Numbered from the stretch's first letter, positions 24,540 to 36,734 are shown. The stretch: DNA of 64,000 nucleotides from Delphinus delphis (GCF_949987515.2 NC_082696.1:64116447-64180446), one strand, 5' to 3'. A program made the numbers and translations. Notes: generated by a model from the sequence alone, not told the origin.

Positions 24540-24850
24540 TCTGGGAGTAGCCGTCCCCAGTGGTAAAGGGGTTTCGGTGTACAAATATTTAAGTTCCTGT
24601 GCCCCCTCCATAGGTTAATTCTGAAGTGTGTGATTTACTTCATTTCCAAGAGCTGCACCACGGTATTAAGCTCTGGAGTAGTAGCTGGCTTGAATAAGGC
24701 ACGTTATGTTGACTTCTTCCTCTCCCCTAGGTCATTTCCTTTCTCCTTTGCCAGTGTTCCCAGCACTTTTCAAATAAACTACTTGCACTTGAATCCTTAT
24801 CTCAGAGGCAGTTTCCAGAAGAAACCAAAGACAAGCTCAAGTCTGTGCCT
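24540..24850 (+). mobile_element. Possible LTR-like segment, family unknown
   Basis: The 3' part, with 'caaataaactacttgcact', 'tgaatccttatctcagag' and 'aagaaaccaaagacaa', has the style of the R/U5 end of an old LTR (AATAAA-like signal followed by a 'cttgtctcag...' type stretch). I could not name it. Confidence 0.3.
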
Positions 24851-25129
24851 TGTTCACTTTTCAGTCTATGTTCTTGACAATCTCTTCACTTTCCTGGCTT
24901 TGCCATCCTCCTAGAGATAAGTCCATAGTTTCCAAACTTTTATCTCCAGCTCAGACCATTCTTTCTAACTTTTAGGCTTACAAAACAAACAATATTTGAC
25001 ATCCATCTGGATTACTCTCAAACATTGCAAAATTAACATGCTCATTTTTTTCCTTTCCTTATTTATATTCTTTCTCTCCTTTTTTCAATAAATGGCTTCT
25101 CCATTGACCCAGTTATTTATGCAAGACAT

Positions 25130-26075
25130 TAGGAAGGGACGTTCTCAACACTTCCCTTTCCCTCACTGACACAGCTCATCTGTTACCAAGCCCCAGAGAC
25201 TGCCTCCAACGTATATTTCTAATAGGTCCTTGCTCCCTCGTGACTGCAGTCACCTTAGCCCACACCACAGTAATCTCTTACATTATCCTCCAACCAGATT
25301 TCTCTCTTCTAGTCTTCTTCTAGTCTCTTCTAGTCTCTCTTGCCCTCTTCCAGTCCATTCCCCACAGAGTAGACAAAGTGATATCTTAAAAAGATAAATT
25401 AAGTTTTGTACTACTCTGCTCATAAGGCTTCATTGGCTGCCTATTTCCTTCCACATAGGGTTTAATAACCCAGAAGATAGGGCCAGACCTGTACCATCTG
25501 ATCTCAGCCTAGGTCTTCAGCTCAAACATAATCATTCTTGCTGGGCCATTATCACCCTGACACATCAGTCTTTTTAATTACTTGAATCACTAACCTCATG
25601 CTGTACCTTAAAAGTAATACTCGGGCTTCCCTGGTGGCGCAGCGGTTGAGAGTCCGCCTGCTGATGCAGGGGACACGTATTCGTGCCCCGGTCCGGGAGG
25701 ATCCCACATGCCGCGGAGCGGCTGGGCCCGTGAGCCATGGCCGCTGAGCCTGCGTGTCCGGAGCCTGTGCTCTGCAACGAGAGAGGCCACAACAGTGAGA
25801 GGCCCGTGTACCGCAAAAAAAAAAAAAAAAGTAATACTGTGTCTTCAGCTCATTCTTTGCTAATTTAACTAGTGTTTTGGTTTTTTTTCAAATTATATCA
25901 CAACCTATAATGATATATTATTTTTCATGATTAGTTGTTAAATGTTTTCCTTCCTACCAGAATGGAACCTCCATGAGGACAGAGGCCCTGTCTGTTTTGT
26001 TCCATACTGCCCACACAGTTTCCTGGGACATGTTATTGTGTCTGATTTCTGGTATAGCTCAATAACTGATTGAAT
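25130..26075 (+). mobile_element. L2 LINE 3' region, split by a SINE
   Basis: Landmarks of the L2 3' end appear in order: 'cagtaatctcttacatt', 'tccattccccacagag', 'ggcttcattggctgcc', 'gcctaggtcttcag', then after the SINE 'ccagaatggaacctcc', 'atgaggacagaggccc' and 'actgattgaatgaata' at the end. A 'tcttctagtc' triplication is present at about 25305-25335. It is an old, inactive fragment interrupted by the CHR-2 at 25622-25830. Confidence 0.8.
25622..25830 (+). mobile_element. CHR-2 type SINE nested in L2 (copy 5)
   Basis: Plus-strand copy with an A16 tail (25815-25830). The target-site duplication GTAATACT (extended by As) lies at 25614-25621 and 25831-25838. The B-box-like segment is altered (TATTCGTGCC instead of GGTTCGTGCC), so this copy probably has a weakened internal Pol III promoter. 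Overlapping frames are artefacts. Confidence 0.95.
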
Positions 26076-26214
26076 GAATATACTAAAAGATTCAGAAAAT
26101 ACATATGTGATCAGCTGTACATATTGAAGTGTTTTAGCCAATTTACTCTTTCCTAATATACAGAATCTAAGGGAAGCCATGGCATCTAACCTTCATTTAG
26201 CTTCCATTATGCTT

Positions 26215-26400
26215 ATGGCATTTTGCTGGGCATTTTATATGTTTCTCATTTGATCTTCACAAGTCAAGCATCATTATAACCATTTTAAAGATCAGGAAAA
26301 TGAGTCTCAGATGCTCAAGAAGATTAAGTGACTCATAGAAATCTAATAAGTCTTATAAATGTCAGAGCTGAAATTAAAATCTATATTTGTTCTCAAAATA
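26215..26400 (-). mobile_element. MIR SINE
   Basis: Inverted MIR landmarks: 'ttgctgggcattttatatg', 'catttgatcttcacaag', 'ccattttaaagatcagg', 'aaaatgagtctcagatgc', 'agattaagtgactca' and 'cagagctgaaat'. Nearly the whole core is present. Confidence 0.8.
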
Positions 26401-26734
26401 TATCTCTTTCCAGTAAGACTCTAAAAGTTTCATTGAATGATATCTTATTCCATCTTGGTGTTGTAATACTAGGAACTGATCTCAGAGATTATAGAAACTA
26501 TTAAATTTAGAGAAATTTTGGTAAAGTAACTCACAACTTGCTTTATCAAATGCTGTTTCTCAGCCATCTTTACAACTGAAAAAAATGTTCACATGTTTTT
26601 AATTGTGAAATTTTCTGGAAATAAGTTGTTATTGTTTACGTGTTTCAGTACACAACAATCTTAGATAAGCACCACCTTATATGCAGATATCCATAGCAAC
26701 ATAGAAAACATCCCTGTGTCAGGAGAAACAAAAT

Positions 26735-26965
26735 TATCACAGCACAGCACTTAAGCCTATGGGCCCCAAAGCAGGCTGGGTTCCAGTTTTTCTCTGCACT
26801 TACCAGTTGTGGGGCATTTGGCAAATTACTTACTCTTTCTTTACATTTCTTTGATCTTCTATAAAATGTGGATAATTATAGTACCTACCTCCTGATTGAA
26901 ATGCTTAAAATAATCCTTGGCATATAGCAAGTGCACAATATGTATTAACATTGGTTGTCTGCCTC
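26735..26965 (+). mobile_element. MIR SINE, nearly full length
   Basis: Forward MIR: 'cacagcacagcacttaagcc', 'ggctgggttccag', 'cacttaccagttgtgggg', 'ggcaaattacttactctttc', 'tataaaatgtggataatta', 'agtacctacctcctgatt', 'ttggcatatagcaagtgc'. It ends near 26961. Its opposite orientation to the MIR at 26.2 kb makes a loose inverted pair. Confidence 0.85.
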
Positions 26966-27424
26966 TGAAAACTCATTATTGATAGTTTGTTAATCTATTC
27001 AACCATTATTAATCACCACATGATAGAGTTTTAAAATCTCTTAAAAGACAGGTAAAATCGCTGCATCTCACTCTAGGTGGGGAGGGGAAGACAAACACTG
27101 AAATCATAAATAAATGAATGAATGAATAAGATAATTTCAGATGGTGACAGTTGCCATGAATAAAGTGAAACAGGAAGTTATGATTTATACTATATCAGTT
27201 TTGAAGGTTACAATCCCAGCTTGGTTGGACTAGAAAGCTTGACATTGAGCTGAGCCTTTGATATGAAACCATGCAAAACTCTTTGGGACAACAAAAAGGT
27301 ATTTTTTAAATTACTTTTTAATCAGTAAGTGATACATGAAAATAGGGCCTTAGACTAAACCTCAATATACGCTTGGATCATACCTCCCAGAGTTCCTACT
27401 CCTAGATTTGGTGATGAACCTCTC

Positions 27425-27464
27425 TCTTCTCTGAAAGCCCACCTCTGTCTTCTCTGAAAGCCCA
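27425..27464. repeat. 23-bp-period tandem duplication
   Basis: TCTTCTCTGAAAGCCCA at 27425-27441 recurs exactly at 27448-27464, with a 6-base spacer. A small local slippage duplication. Confidence 0.93.
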
Positions 27465-27574
27465 TCAAGATGATCATACTTCCTTAAACAAGATTTTTAT
27501 TCATTAGCAGATAGAGTCAATAGGAAGCATCAACACAAAGACATTTAGAGAAGAGTAGAAGGGAGAAAAGGGAT

Positions 27575-27970
27575 ACCCAGGTATTGGAATGACAGCTATG
27601 TTCCAGACACTCTTTTAAAATAAATACATTTTCTTTTTTGATGTGGACCATTAAGTCTTTATTGAATTTGTTACAATATTGCTTCTGTTTTATGTTTTGG
27701 TTTTTTGGCCTCGAGGCTTGTGGGATCTTAGTGATCCGACCAGGTATCGAACCTGAACCCCCTGTTTTGGAAGGTGAAGTTTTAACCATTTAACCATTGG
27801 AAGTCCCTATAATAAATACTCTAATATATATTTTCATTTAGCCTTTTCACAAAAGCTCAGGTTGTAAAGTACATTATCCTCATTTTTCAAAAGTGGCTCA
27901 AAAACACTGCTACATGACTAAGATCTCAGACGGAAGAGCTTGGATTTGGTTTCGCAGTCTCAATTCACAG
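27575..27970 (-). mobile_element. MIR SINE, split by a younger SINE
   Basis: The left part ('agctatgttccagacactc', 27592-27612) and the right part ('ttatcctcatttttcaaaag', 'gactaagatctcag', 'agagcttggatttgg', 27812-27970) are two pieces of one inverted MIR separated by a CHR-related SINE. Confidence 0.65.
27629..27808 (-). mobile_element. Older CHR-related tRNA-derived SINE (CHR-1/CHRL-like)
   Basis: The inverted element differs from the seven CHR-2 copies: it has a long 'attgaatttgttacaatatt' segment (27661-27680) and a 'tttttggcctcg' junction, then 'gggatcttagtgatccgacc', 'aggtatcgaacctgaac' and a 'ccattggaagtccct' head. It lies in a MIR with an imperfect target-site duplication, AAAATAAATAC (27617-27627) and ATAATAAATAC (27809-27819). 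Its divergence suggests an older subfamily. Confidence 0.8.
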
Positions 27971-30900
27971 CCTACTAATAAAAAGTGCTACAAATCAGAC
28001 TTACCACATTTGTTCCTCGTCCTGTTGCTGTTGTTGGGTTGTGTTGGTGATGATGATGTTACTGTTTTGCAAGCATTTACTTTCCATTAACTCTAATTAA
28101 GCTACATATCTATAGTTTGATTTGAGCCTTTCAACTTTACAGAGGACTGTGCTAACATAGGTATTTACCATTATACTATTCTTTTAATTTTTAGTTTGAT
28201 CATTATTCTTATAATTCTCTCATTTTTTACTTAATGTTAAAAAGAACATACACTGTGCTCTAACTGCAGAACTCGTTTGAATTTTAATCATAAAACCCAA
28301 GTTGGTAATCATTCCCACCTGCATTTTGTTCTGAATGTCTTTAAGATGAAAAAGTAGTTTGTCTGGATAAGTTTATTTTGTTTAAAAATTCAAGCAATCC
28401 ATATGCTTTGTGTTGAAGTTAGACCGTGTAGATCATTTGATTTCTGAAAGTCTAGTAAAGTGAGCAGATGTTTTATCATTGTGTAGTCATAGCCTTTGTG
28501 CCATCCACTCATCTGTTTGTCCCAAGGGAAGGAGAAGTGAGTATGTATTTCCATGGTGTCAAAAACAAATTCCAATTTGACTGCATGGAGAGTTTATTGT
28601 GAATATTATTTATTCCCATCCTGAAATCATTCTTATCAGACAGACAGTTTTAGTAAGTAACCCAAATAGGTGAAATAAATTTGCCTTAGAAAAATTTTCT
28701 TATGACTTCTCTTGTTCTCTTGTCTCCAAAATAAACACAAAGAAAATGGTCTGAGCTATATATTCCCTCATTTCACAAAACAGGCACTAAATCAGTTCTA
28801 AAAATGCTGCTTTTTACTAAGTTCCTTCAAGCAATTAATAGGACTATACATGCTTAAACACTTACAAATAATATCTGAAAATATGTAACAAACTTAAGTA
28901 AATTAGAGATAAACAAGTGTTTTTAAAACCTGAAGACGTAGACCACATATGCTGAGATTCTGTTAACAACTGAAACCTAATTGGTCTGGGGAAGATTGGA
29001 CTGCTTTCCTAGTGAACAAAAAATGATTTCTGAAAGAAAAAAGGGTCATTCATCTCAAGGAAATTTTAATTAAACTAAAAAGGAAAGCATCAAGAAATAA
29101 AATTTTATAACACATGTATTAGAAAAATACTTCTGAAAAAATACAAGGCCAGTTTCTTTCCATTTCATATGTCAGTGAATAACTCATTTTCCCATTCTCA
29201 TTCGATAACATTTGGACTCAGTCAAAAGAAAATATAAAGTGTTCATTGGAAGTGTTCATAAACTTAAACCATAAAATATTTGGAGATTTTACTATTTGAG
29301 TTCTGCTTGCATAGTTCAGTTATGACATAATTAATCTCCTCTTAAAGAATGAAAATAATATTTAGTTTAAAAAATTCTCCTCTGTCCAGTGGCAGGTCCT
29401 ACCATCTTGACTTTCCATTTACTCAACTGTTTTTGTCTCCAGACACAGAGACGTGAAAACAAATGACTTAGAAATTCTTGTTCTAAATGGAAAGAGTCAT
29501 TGCCCTCCTCATGTTGAAAGCTAATTCGTCTCCCAGTGTTTGGTCTCCCACACTGGTTTACATGTTCAGGGACTTTGCTCTAGCTAATAATCCTTTTCTC
29601 TGCAGTTTCTATAACATATTTGTCATCATTGGTTTCTTCTGCTTATGAATGTGCTCAAATGTTTTTATATTAAAAAGTAGTACTCTCTTGATTCTGTCTC
29701 CCTCTAGCTAAACATAAACCTTAAATGTCTTTGCAATCCTTTGAGGCCCCTTTGTGCATTACTATCCTCTTGCTTTCTCCCTTCCTTCCTCCCCTTGACC
29801 AGGAGCAATCTGGTAGCATGTCTTCCAAGTCACTGAAGTTGCTTTGCCAAGGTCATTAACAATTCCATTTGCTGACTGCAAAGACCAGGTTTCAGTGAAT
29901 ATTTGGCCCTTTTTCAGCTGAGATGCTAAGCAGAATGTTCAAGTTATTTTCAACAAACAAATCAACCATCCAGTTTGGAGCTGGATGGTAAACAGATGAC
30001 ACCAGTCAATCCTTCTCCCGTTTTCTCCGAGAATACATTCTGTGTCATGATGTAAGTGAATACGGGAAGGGAAGGGTCTAAGGTGATTTTCATTGTTCAT
30101 TGACCAGTTAAAGTATGTGATTACTTTACCTTGCTGCACTTTATATTCACATCATTATCTATATGATTAAGCACTTACCAAACACCTTATGATGTAAGCA
30201 TTTAAAACATGTAAAATAAGTAGGTCAGAAGAAAATCAACAAATTAAAGGGACTGGTGGCAGCATTTAAAAGATGATGTGTATTAGTCTAAAAATTAATT
30301 TTACTTTCTCCTTTATCCAATTCATATTCTTATAAGATCTTCATTAGCAATTAATTAAAAAATACTTCAAGAGAAAATACGCATTAAGAGAGAATCTGAA
30401 ATGCTGTATAAGTGTGTAAGTTGTTTTGATCCCTTATATATAAAATGCAATATAGTTCTAGTTCCATTAATATGAAAAAATGTTTCACACAAGTAAAAGT
30501 AAACCCCTAAAAGCTATAGCAATGATCTGTTAATATCATTTAAACAGAGCTAAAAATTAATTTGAAAAATGTTTGTGTAATTATGATGTATATATGCATA
30601 CTTCATGCAAATTCAGATAGATTTCACCAATCAAAAGAGAAGATGTTAAGCTCTAAAACATGCCTCTGGTTCACAGCTTAGGTCTGATCTATTTTAAGAA
30701 AAAAAAAAACGCAGTATGCGGTTATTTATTTCCAGGTGCAATAAAATCCATTTAATCTGAAGGCTGATTAAAGTAGAGAAACCTCATGACAAGGAGCAAA
30801 CTGATGCTCTACCAGTCAAACTACGGTCTGACACAGACTGCCAAACACAGCAGAGAAGACTCAGTAGGGGAAAATGCCAGCAGTGATATCGTATACTTAC

Positions 30901-32259
30901 ACATAGTTTGTTGCTGCTGTAAGTCATGAAATTAATTTAAATAATGTAACAACATTTTGAACCCCAAGATATATTAAACCTCTAGTTGATAGGTTCCTCT
31001 AAAAGAATTAACTTGTTAGAATGTGTAAGTAAAAATGACCACTTAATATTCTGCTTGTATTTGTTTTATTATATGTTCCAGAGGACATGAGTAATCATAC
31101 AAAAATTAATTTAAGATAAATTAGAAAATTCATCACTTATGCCCGTATATAATTAATACTCGTATATATGCTGGTATATAATTAATTTCCAACTCAAATA
31201 CTTTGATATAAGCTATGATACGACTCAGTTTTTTTAATTTAATTCAGAATTTTTGTTTGTTTCCTTTGTTTATGCCTTGGAGATAAATGATGAGATGGGG
31301 AGTGATTGACCTAACTTATCTCCTACTTGGAAAAATATGAGACATTATGCTAAAGCTGTTTAAATGCTCAAAAGACCAAAATGCCAGAAAAGGTAGAAAT
31401 ATCTCTTTGAAAGTAAATTTCTCCTATTAGGATTTGTGAACCCCAAAATAAAAAATTTAAGCAATTCACAATTTTCTGACTGCTATTTTCAGTACTATGC
31501 CATTATTTTAGAGTGGTCAAGCTTAACCTTTAAATTCTAGGTAATAGGTATCGTTGATTAGGCCAAAGAATGTATTTTAAAATTAAAGATCTAGATTAAA
31601 GTACAGAATCTACTGTCTTCCGAGAAATTTACTCACTTTCCTTAGACTTAGTATCCTTTGTGTCAAATAGTTACAATGCCTATCATATAGTTTTGTCTTT
31701 ATAGTAAAGGTAACATAGAAAATAATTAGTAGAGATACATAGTAGGGATTCAGAAGATACTAGTTTCCCTTATATTAATGACTAGATAAGAAAAATTAAT
31801 CATGAATTTATAAGCTTTTATTCATAAATTACATTTAAGTATTATATATTAAAGTATGCAAAATATTACACATGGAGGTAGCATAAGCTTTCCATACACA
31901 GCAGAAAACATTCCAATAGTGATCTGAGCGTTCTGTGGCGCATGGTTGAACATGGAGAGTTTTTCTTTAATAGGCCTGAGTATATCACTATCAAAATCAA
32001 TGGGAACTAAAAACCTTTAGGAAGTAAAATTTTAGGTGGACTAGACTAAAAGAGTTAAAAAAAAGCTATTCATTTGCTTTTTAAAAAAAAATTTAGCACC
32101 TTTCAAAGCTAGGGACAGAGGAACACATTTCTTCTCCTTCTCAGTTACCAGCACCCTAGTTTTAGGTGAGCATCATCTGGTCTAATACTGAGTCTCCTTT
32201 GGTCACCACCTTACCTTGAGTTTCTCAAATCCATCCTTCCTACAGTTGGCAGAATCTTC
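27971..32259. other. Mostly unique gene-free sequence
   Basis: Over 4 kb without a clear interspersed repeat; it is the longest such stretch in the window. No gene is recognised. Blocks at about 28380-28640 and 30700-30960 look less decayed and less simple than their surroundings (mixed base composition, few runs), which may reflect conserved non-coding sequence, but this is only an impression. A degraded L2-like trace may lie within 29440-29900. Confidence 0.4.
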
Positions 32260-32600
32260 TAACAAAACGCAAATATGACCATTTCACCTCCCCATATGCG
32301 GCTCCTCATTGCCTTAAGGTGCATTTCCAGGTTGCTAATTGTAGCACACAACCTCGCCATTATCTAGCATCTACCTATCTTTCTTCAATCCCATTTGCTG
32401 CCACTGTATGTCTCACATTTCAAGCTCCAGCACACCAAATGGTTATATTTTCCCTGAACACCCCGTGTGACTGCTTAGCACTATTCCTTTGCTCATGTAA
32501 TGAGTTCTATCCAGAATCCCCCTCTCCAACATCACTTGATGTGAATAAATTCTGTTTACGTCTATAAACTCATTATGCTGTTATTACCTCCATGAAGGTT
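32260..32600 (+). mobile_element. L2 LINE fragment
   Basis: The segment 'aaaacgcaaatatgacc', 'ggctcctcattgcctta', 'aatgagttctatccagaa' with a following C/T-rich part fits the L2 3' region. The 82-codon frame is a decayed remnant. Confidence 0.5.
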
Positions 32601-32699
32601 TTTTGATATCTCCCTCACACAGACAGGGATACACACCTCAAACATAAAGGGATGATTGGCAAAGTTACCCATATAAGAACATCATAAATAAGCCTAAGT

Positions 32700-33700
32700 A
32701 TCCAAAACAAAGATAAGAGAGACTAAGAAAAATATTAGTGTGTGTATACGACAGATAAAGGGTTAGTATACAAAATACAGAGTTTCTCCAAACACTAAGA
32801 AAACATTAACTAAACTAATATGAAGTGGGAAACACATACATATAAGTAATTCAAAAAAAGGAGAAACTCGAGTAATTAATATGTGAATGAGTGGATTGTC
32901 AACCTTCAATATTATCGAGAAATCACCAAAAAAAAAATTCAATCCTACTTTTTACACATGACTTTTGAAAAATGTTTGAAATGATTGATAATATCCTGTG
33001 TTGGTAAAAAGTTGGGAAAACAAGCTCTGGTGCACTAAGTGCTTAGGAGGTCAATTAAAATGTACACATAGTTTGAAAAGGCAATTCCCCTTCTAAAAAT
33101 TTCTCCTATAAAAATACAGCCACATACACAGAGATGTATGTACAAAGATATTCATTATATTTTTTAAGTAGCAGTCAAATATTTGACAGCCTATGTGCCC
33201 ATTAATTTTTATATGGTGAAATTAAATGCAGTGAGTGCTTACTTTGAAATACCACACAAATATTGGAAAACAACAAAAATAGATTATTTTTTGTATTTGC
33301 AAAATATATTAAAGATCATGTCACAGAACATTTAGTATAATATTCCTATGTGGATATGTATTTCTGTTTTAAATATAGGTAAGACAAGAATGGGATAGTT
33401 AAAACATGGATTCTGTAACACTGTCTGTGTTTAATACTCAGTTACACCACTTACTAATTGTATGCCTTTGGCCCAATTACTTAACCTCTTTATGGCTTGC
33501 TTTCTTCATCTGTAAAATGGATATAAATATATATTTTTAATGGGTGGTAAAAAGCTTGAAAGATATACATGGATATATCATTAGTGGTTACTTCTGAACA
33601 ATGAGGTGGGAACACAAGGGTTTCACTTGGGACTTTTAATTCTTACTCTATATATTTCTGTATTTTTAAATAATCTATATTAGGCATGTTATTTTTACTA
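32700..33700 (+). mobile_element. Old L1 (L1M) 3' end, interrupted by MIR
   Basis: Plus-strand decayed L1 with 'aattccccttctaaaaat' (33084-33101), 'ctcctataaaaatacagcc', 'caaagatattcattatat', 'ggtgaaattaaatgc' and, after a MIR, 'agtggttacttctgaaca' and 'cttactctatatatttctg'. The frame is gone. Confidence 0.65.
33392..33530 (+). mobile_element. MIR SINE inside the L1M
   Basis: Forward MIR core: 'aacatggattctgtaaca', 'ttacaccacttactaatt', 'cccaattacttaacctc' and 'cttcatctgtaaaatgg' (33507-33523). L1 sequence continues on both sides, so the MIR inserted into an already resident L1M. Confidence 0.75.
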
Positions 33701-36292
33701 TTATAACTACATTTTTCATGTGGAGTTGTTCATATCTATAATATGAACACATCTTCCGTATGAGCCATGTAAACACAAGCAAACACAATTAATTCAGTTG
33801 TCATGATGAGGAACCATGTCACAAATAACAGTATATATGCTGTGTGTTGGTTTTTATGGATATGCCACAGGTCATATAGAGAGTAAGAAAACTCATCCAC
33901 CCCCACCTTTTATCTAAGATAAAAAAGATGTAAGTTTAAAACCAAATAAAGTGAAGTGTACACTGATACGTAAAACTCTTGAGAAGCTATCAGTTTGTGC
34001 AGCTGCGGTTCACCTAGGATGATAAAATCGGGCAGTAAAATCTTGATTATTGTTGTCAGTTCAAATTAACTTGGTCAAGATGTCTATCTGTATCAGTATA
34101 GTTATTTTATTCAAAGATTTATATTTTTAAAATACAGGATTGAATGAGATTTTTGATCCAATAGTAAGGAAGAAGACCAATACAGAAATGATTACACATT
34201 AATCCTTATGACATAGATAATGTTGTATATAGGTCAATTTTTAATTCTTCCTCACAAGTACTGGTAAACCATTTATTCCTATGCAGTGGATATAAGTATT
34301 TTCTTCCTGTTTTGTCTTTATTTGCACATTCATCATAATCTGATTATCTTGTAAGTAAGTCTGCAGCAGAATTATTGCTTCTACTTATCAAGGTTTCCCA
34401 AACAATTGCAAATAATTTGGTCTCCCTCTCTGCAACTCTACAATGTTGGCACTTGAAATACAATTTACTGTATTCTAAGGAAGCTTTCTATTTTTCAGTC
34501 ACATGTTCCCTGTATAGGGAAATAAATCTGAAGGCAACTTTTCTCTTTCCATGATCAGAAAATGCACATGATTCTAAAACCGCTTGTCTTACCTGGGGAT
34601 GGCTGGTCCCCCATACACTGAGCTGCACTGCAACGGTCTTTGTCTGTCTTCATGGTTTCTGGTCTGTCCTATGACCATAGCAGTTTTATAGTCTATTTGT
34701 GGCAGGAAAAGAACTGCTTTCAAATTGAATATGATCTCATAAAAAATCTTCTTTAGTGGAAAGTTGATTCTGCAAGATTTCCTAGGTTCCATTTGACAGC
34801 ATTTCCCTGGCCACAGGAATCCGTGGTCTTATTGTTTAAATGCTTCTTGCCCATTCTATATAAACTACATTTATGAATACAAGACCAACTGTTTTTAAAT
34901 AGAATGTAATTAGAATTGACTGAAAAGAATATTTTGATGCCAAATAGATATATCTTACCTGCAATAAAAAAGAACTTCAACCTCTTACTGAGATATATAT
35001 ATATATCTCTTCATATATCTTTTCATATATATATGAAAAGCCTGGTTAAAAAGTCTTAAAAATCACTATTCAAGCTCTGAACATAGTCAATTTTAACATG
35101 TAGCCATTGGATTATAACAGGCTAAAACGATTTCATAGTAGGTGTGAGATGGTTATTAAATAAATGAACGAATAGATGAAAGAAGGAATTAAGTGAAAGA
35201 AATTTTTTACAGACTATCTCACTACTGCTACCTGGGGTCTTGTCCAGCTTTCAATTTACTTTGTGTGGATAGTGAAAATTTTATCCCTGCTGTAGCAACC
35301 ACTAGCTCTGAAAATGGCTATTCTCTCCCCGAGAGTAATGTAATTTTGACATCTAGGCAGTCTGAAAATAAAGGTCTAGAAGTAACTTTGCTCTTTCTAT
35401 GACCAGAAGAGACACATTCTCAGGCACCCAGGGAAGAATTATAGTCAACATAATATTTAACAGCTATGGGAGTACCTAATAATCCACTTCGATTTTCCTC
35501 ATGAGAAATACAAATTTACCTTTATGTCTTTATTGTGATTTCTCCAATCTATCAAATGACTGAATTTGGAATTTCCAACCCCTTTGATTGCTCTAATCTA
35601 CCAAGTGATGGAACTATGTGATTATCATTTCCTCTAAAGGGTGTCCTGTTTTTCTCTTCTTTTTCACAGACTGATTCACAACCTTGTCTCCTGTTGCTCC
35701 CTCTGGTACGTTCTTTCCATATATTCTACCAGCTTTTGTGTTAAAGAGTTTAACTAAATTGCATGGAGGCTCAGCCCCTCATTAACTTTAATCCCTGCCT
35801 TCCTACTTTTAAATTAACAATGCCCGCGACTATCAAGGGAGTTTTATGACCATCGACCCATTTCTTTCTTTTCATGATTATATAACTACAGTTATTATAT
35901 TCCCAGTGAAAACACTATTAGAACACATTTTCTCTGAGATTAAAACAAAACCATTCTGCCTAAATTTCTTTCAATGTATATATGTTTAAAATTTTTTAAA
36001 TTGATTTCTACATTAGGAAGAAGCTGAATGGAATTGCAAATACTATTTCAAGTATGTAATTTCAACTCTTAATATTTTAAAATTATATCTAATCAATGCT
36101 TATAAGAAGGTCTTCTTTAGTTTGTAATGCTAAATGCATTATTTTGATTTTGGTTTTATAATTATTTTCCCATACCTTGAAATAATACTACTAGCTGAAT
36201 ATTCCTAGATATTTTGCTATTTTGTTTAAAACAAGTTACTATTTCACACATTTTTATCATGATATGCTTTTTGATTTTGACATTGACTTTGT
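33701..36292. other. Mostly unique gene-free sequence
   Basis: No gene is recognised. Contains a perfect AT-rich 22-bp palindrome at 35019-35040. Two distant, imperfectly similar segments ('atctgaaggcaacttttctc' near 34527 and 'gaagtaactttgctctttc' near 35379, each followed by an atgaccaga-like tail) may be two copies of an unnamed old repeat. Confidence 0.4.
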
Positions 36293-36307
36293 AACTAAAA
36301 AGCTTTT

Positions 36308-36515
36308 TTTTTTTTTTTTTTGCTGTATACGGGCCTCTCACTGTTCTGGCCTCTCCCGTTGCGGAGCACAGGCTCCGGACACGCAGGCTCAGCGGCCATG
36401 GCTCATGGGCCCAGCCGCTCCGCGGCATGTGGGATCTTCCCAGACCGGGGCACGAACCCGTGTCCTGTGCATCGGCAGGTGGACTCTCAACCACTCTGCC
36501 ACCAGGGAAGCCCCC
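36308..36515 (-). mobile_element. CHR-2 type tRNA-derived SINE (copy 6)
   Basis: Inverted copy with a poly-T tail at about 36306-36322. Target-site duplication with two differences: AACTAAAAAGCTTTT (36293-36307) and AACTAGATAGCTTTT (36516-36530). Overlapping frames up to 132 codons are artefacts. Confidence 0.95.
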
Positions 36516-36734
36516 AACTAGATAGCTTTTTATTAATGATTCTAATATGCTCAAAGACACTTTCTGTGAAATTCTATCATTTATTTTTTAATACATTTAT
36601 TCAATGCTTTTAAAAATTTCTCATCAGTGATTCACAAGGAAGGTCACCATGAGGATTGTGACTGACGATATGTGGTGGCCAGTTACCGAATGACCAAAGA
36701 AATGATGGATGAACCACAGGACAGGGTAGTGGGA

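Noticed and set aside
36162..36560. 132-codon minus-strand open frame
   Set aside because: It crosses CHR-2 copy 6 in the SINE's own sense; the same 'VVESPPADA..DTGSCPG' translation appears at most other CHR-2 copies, so it is repeat-derived.
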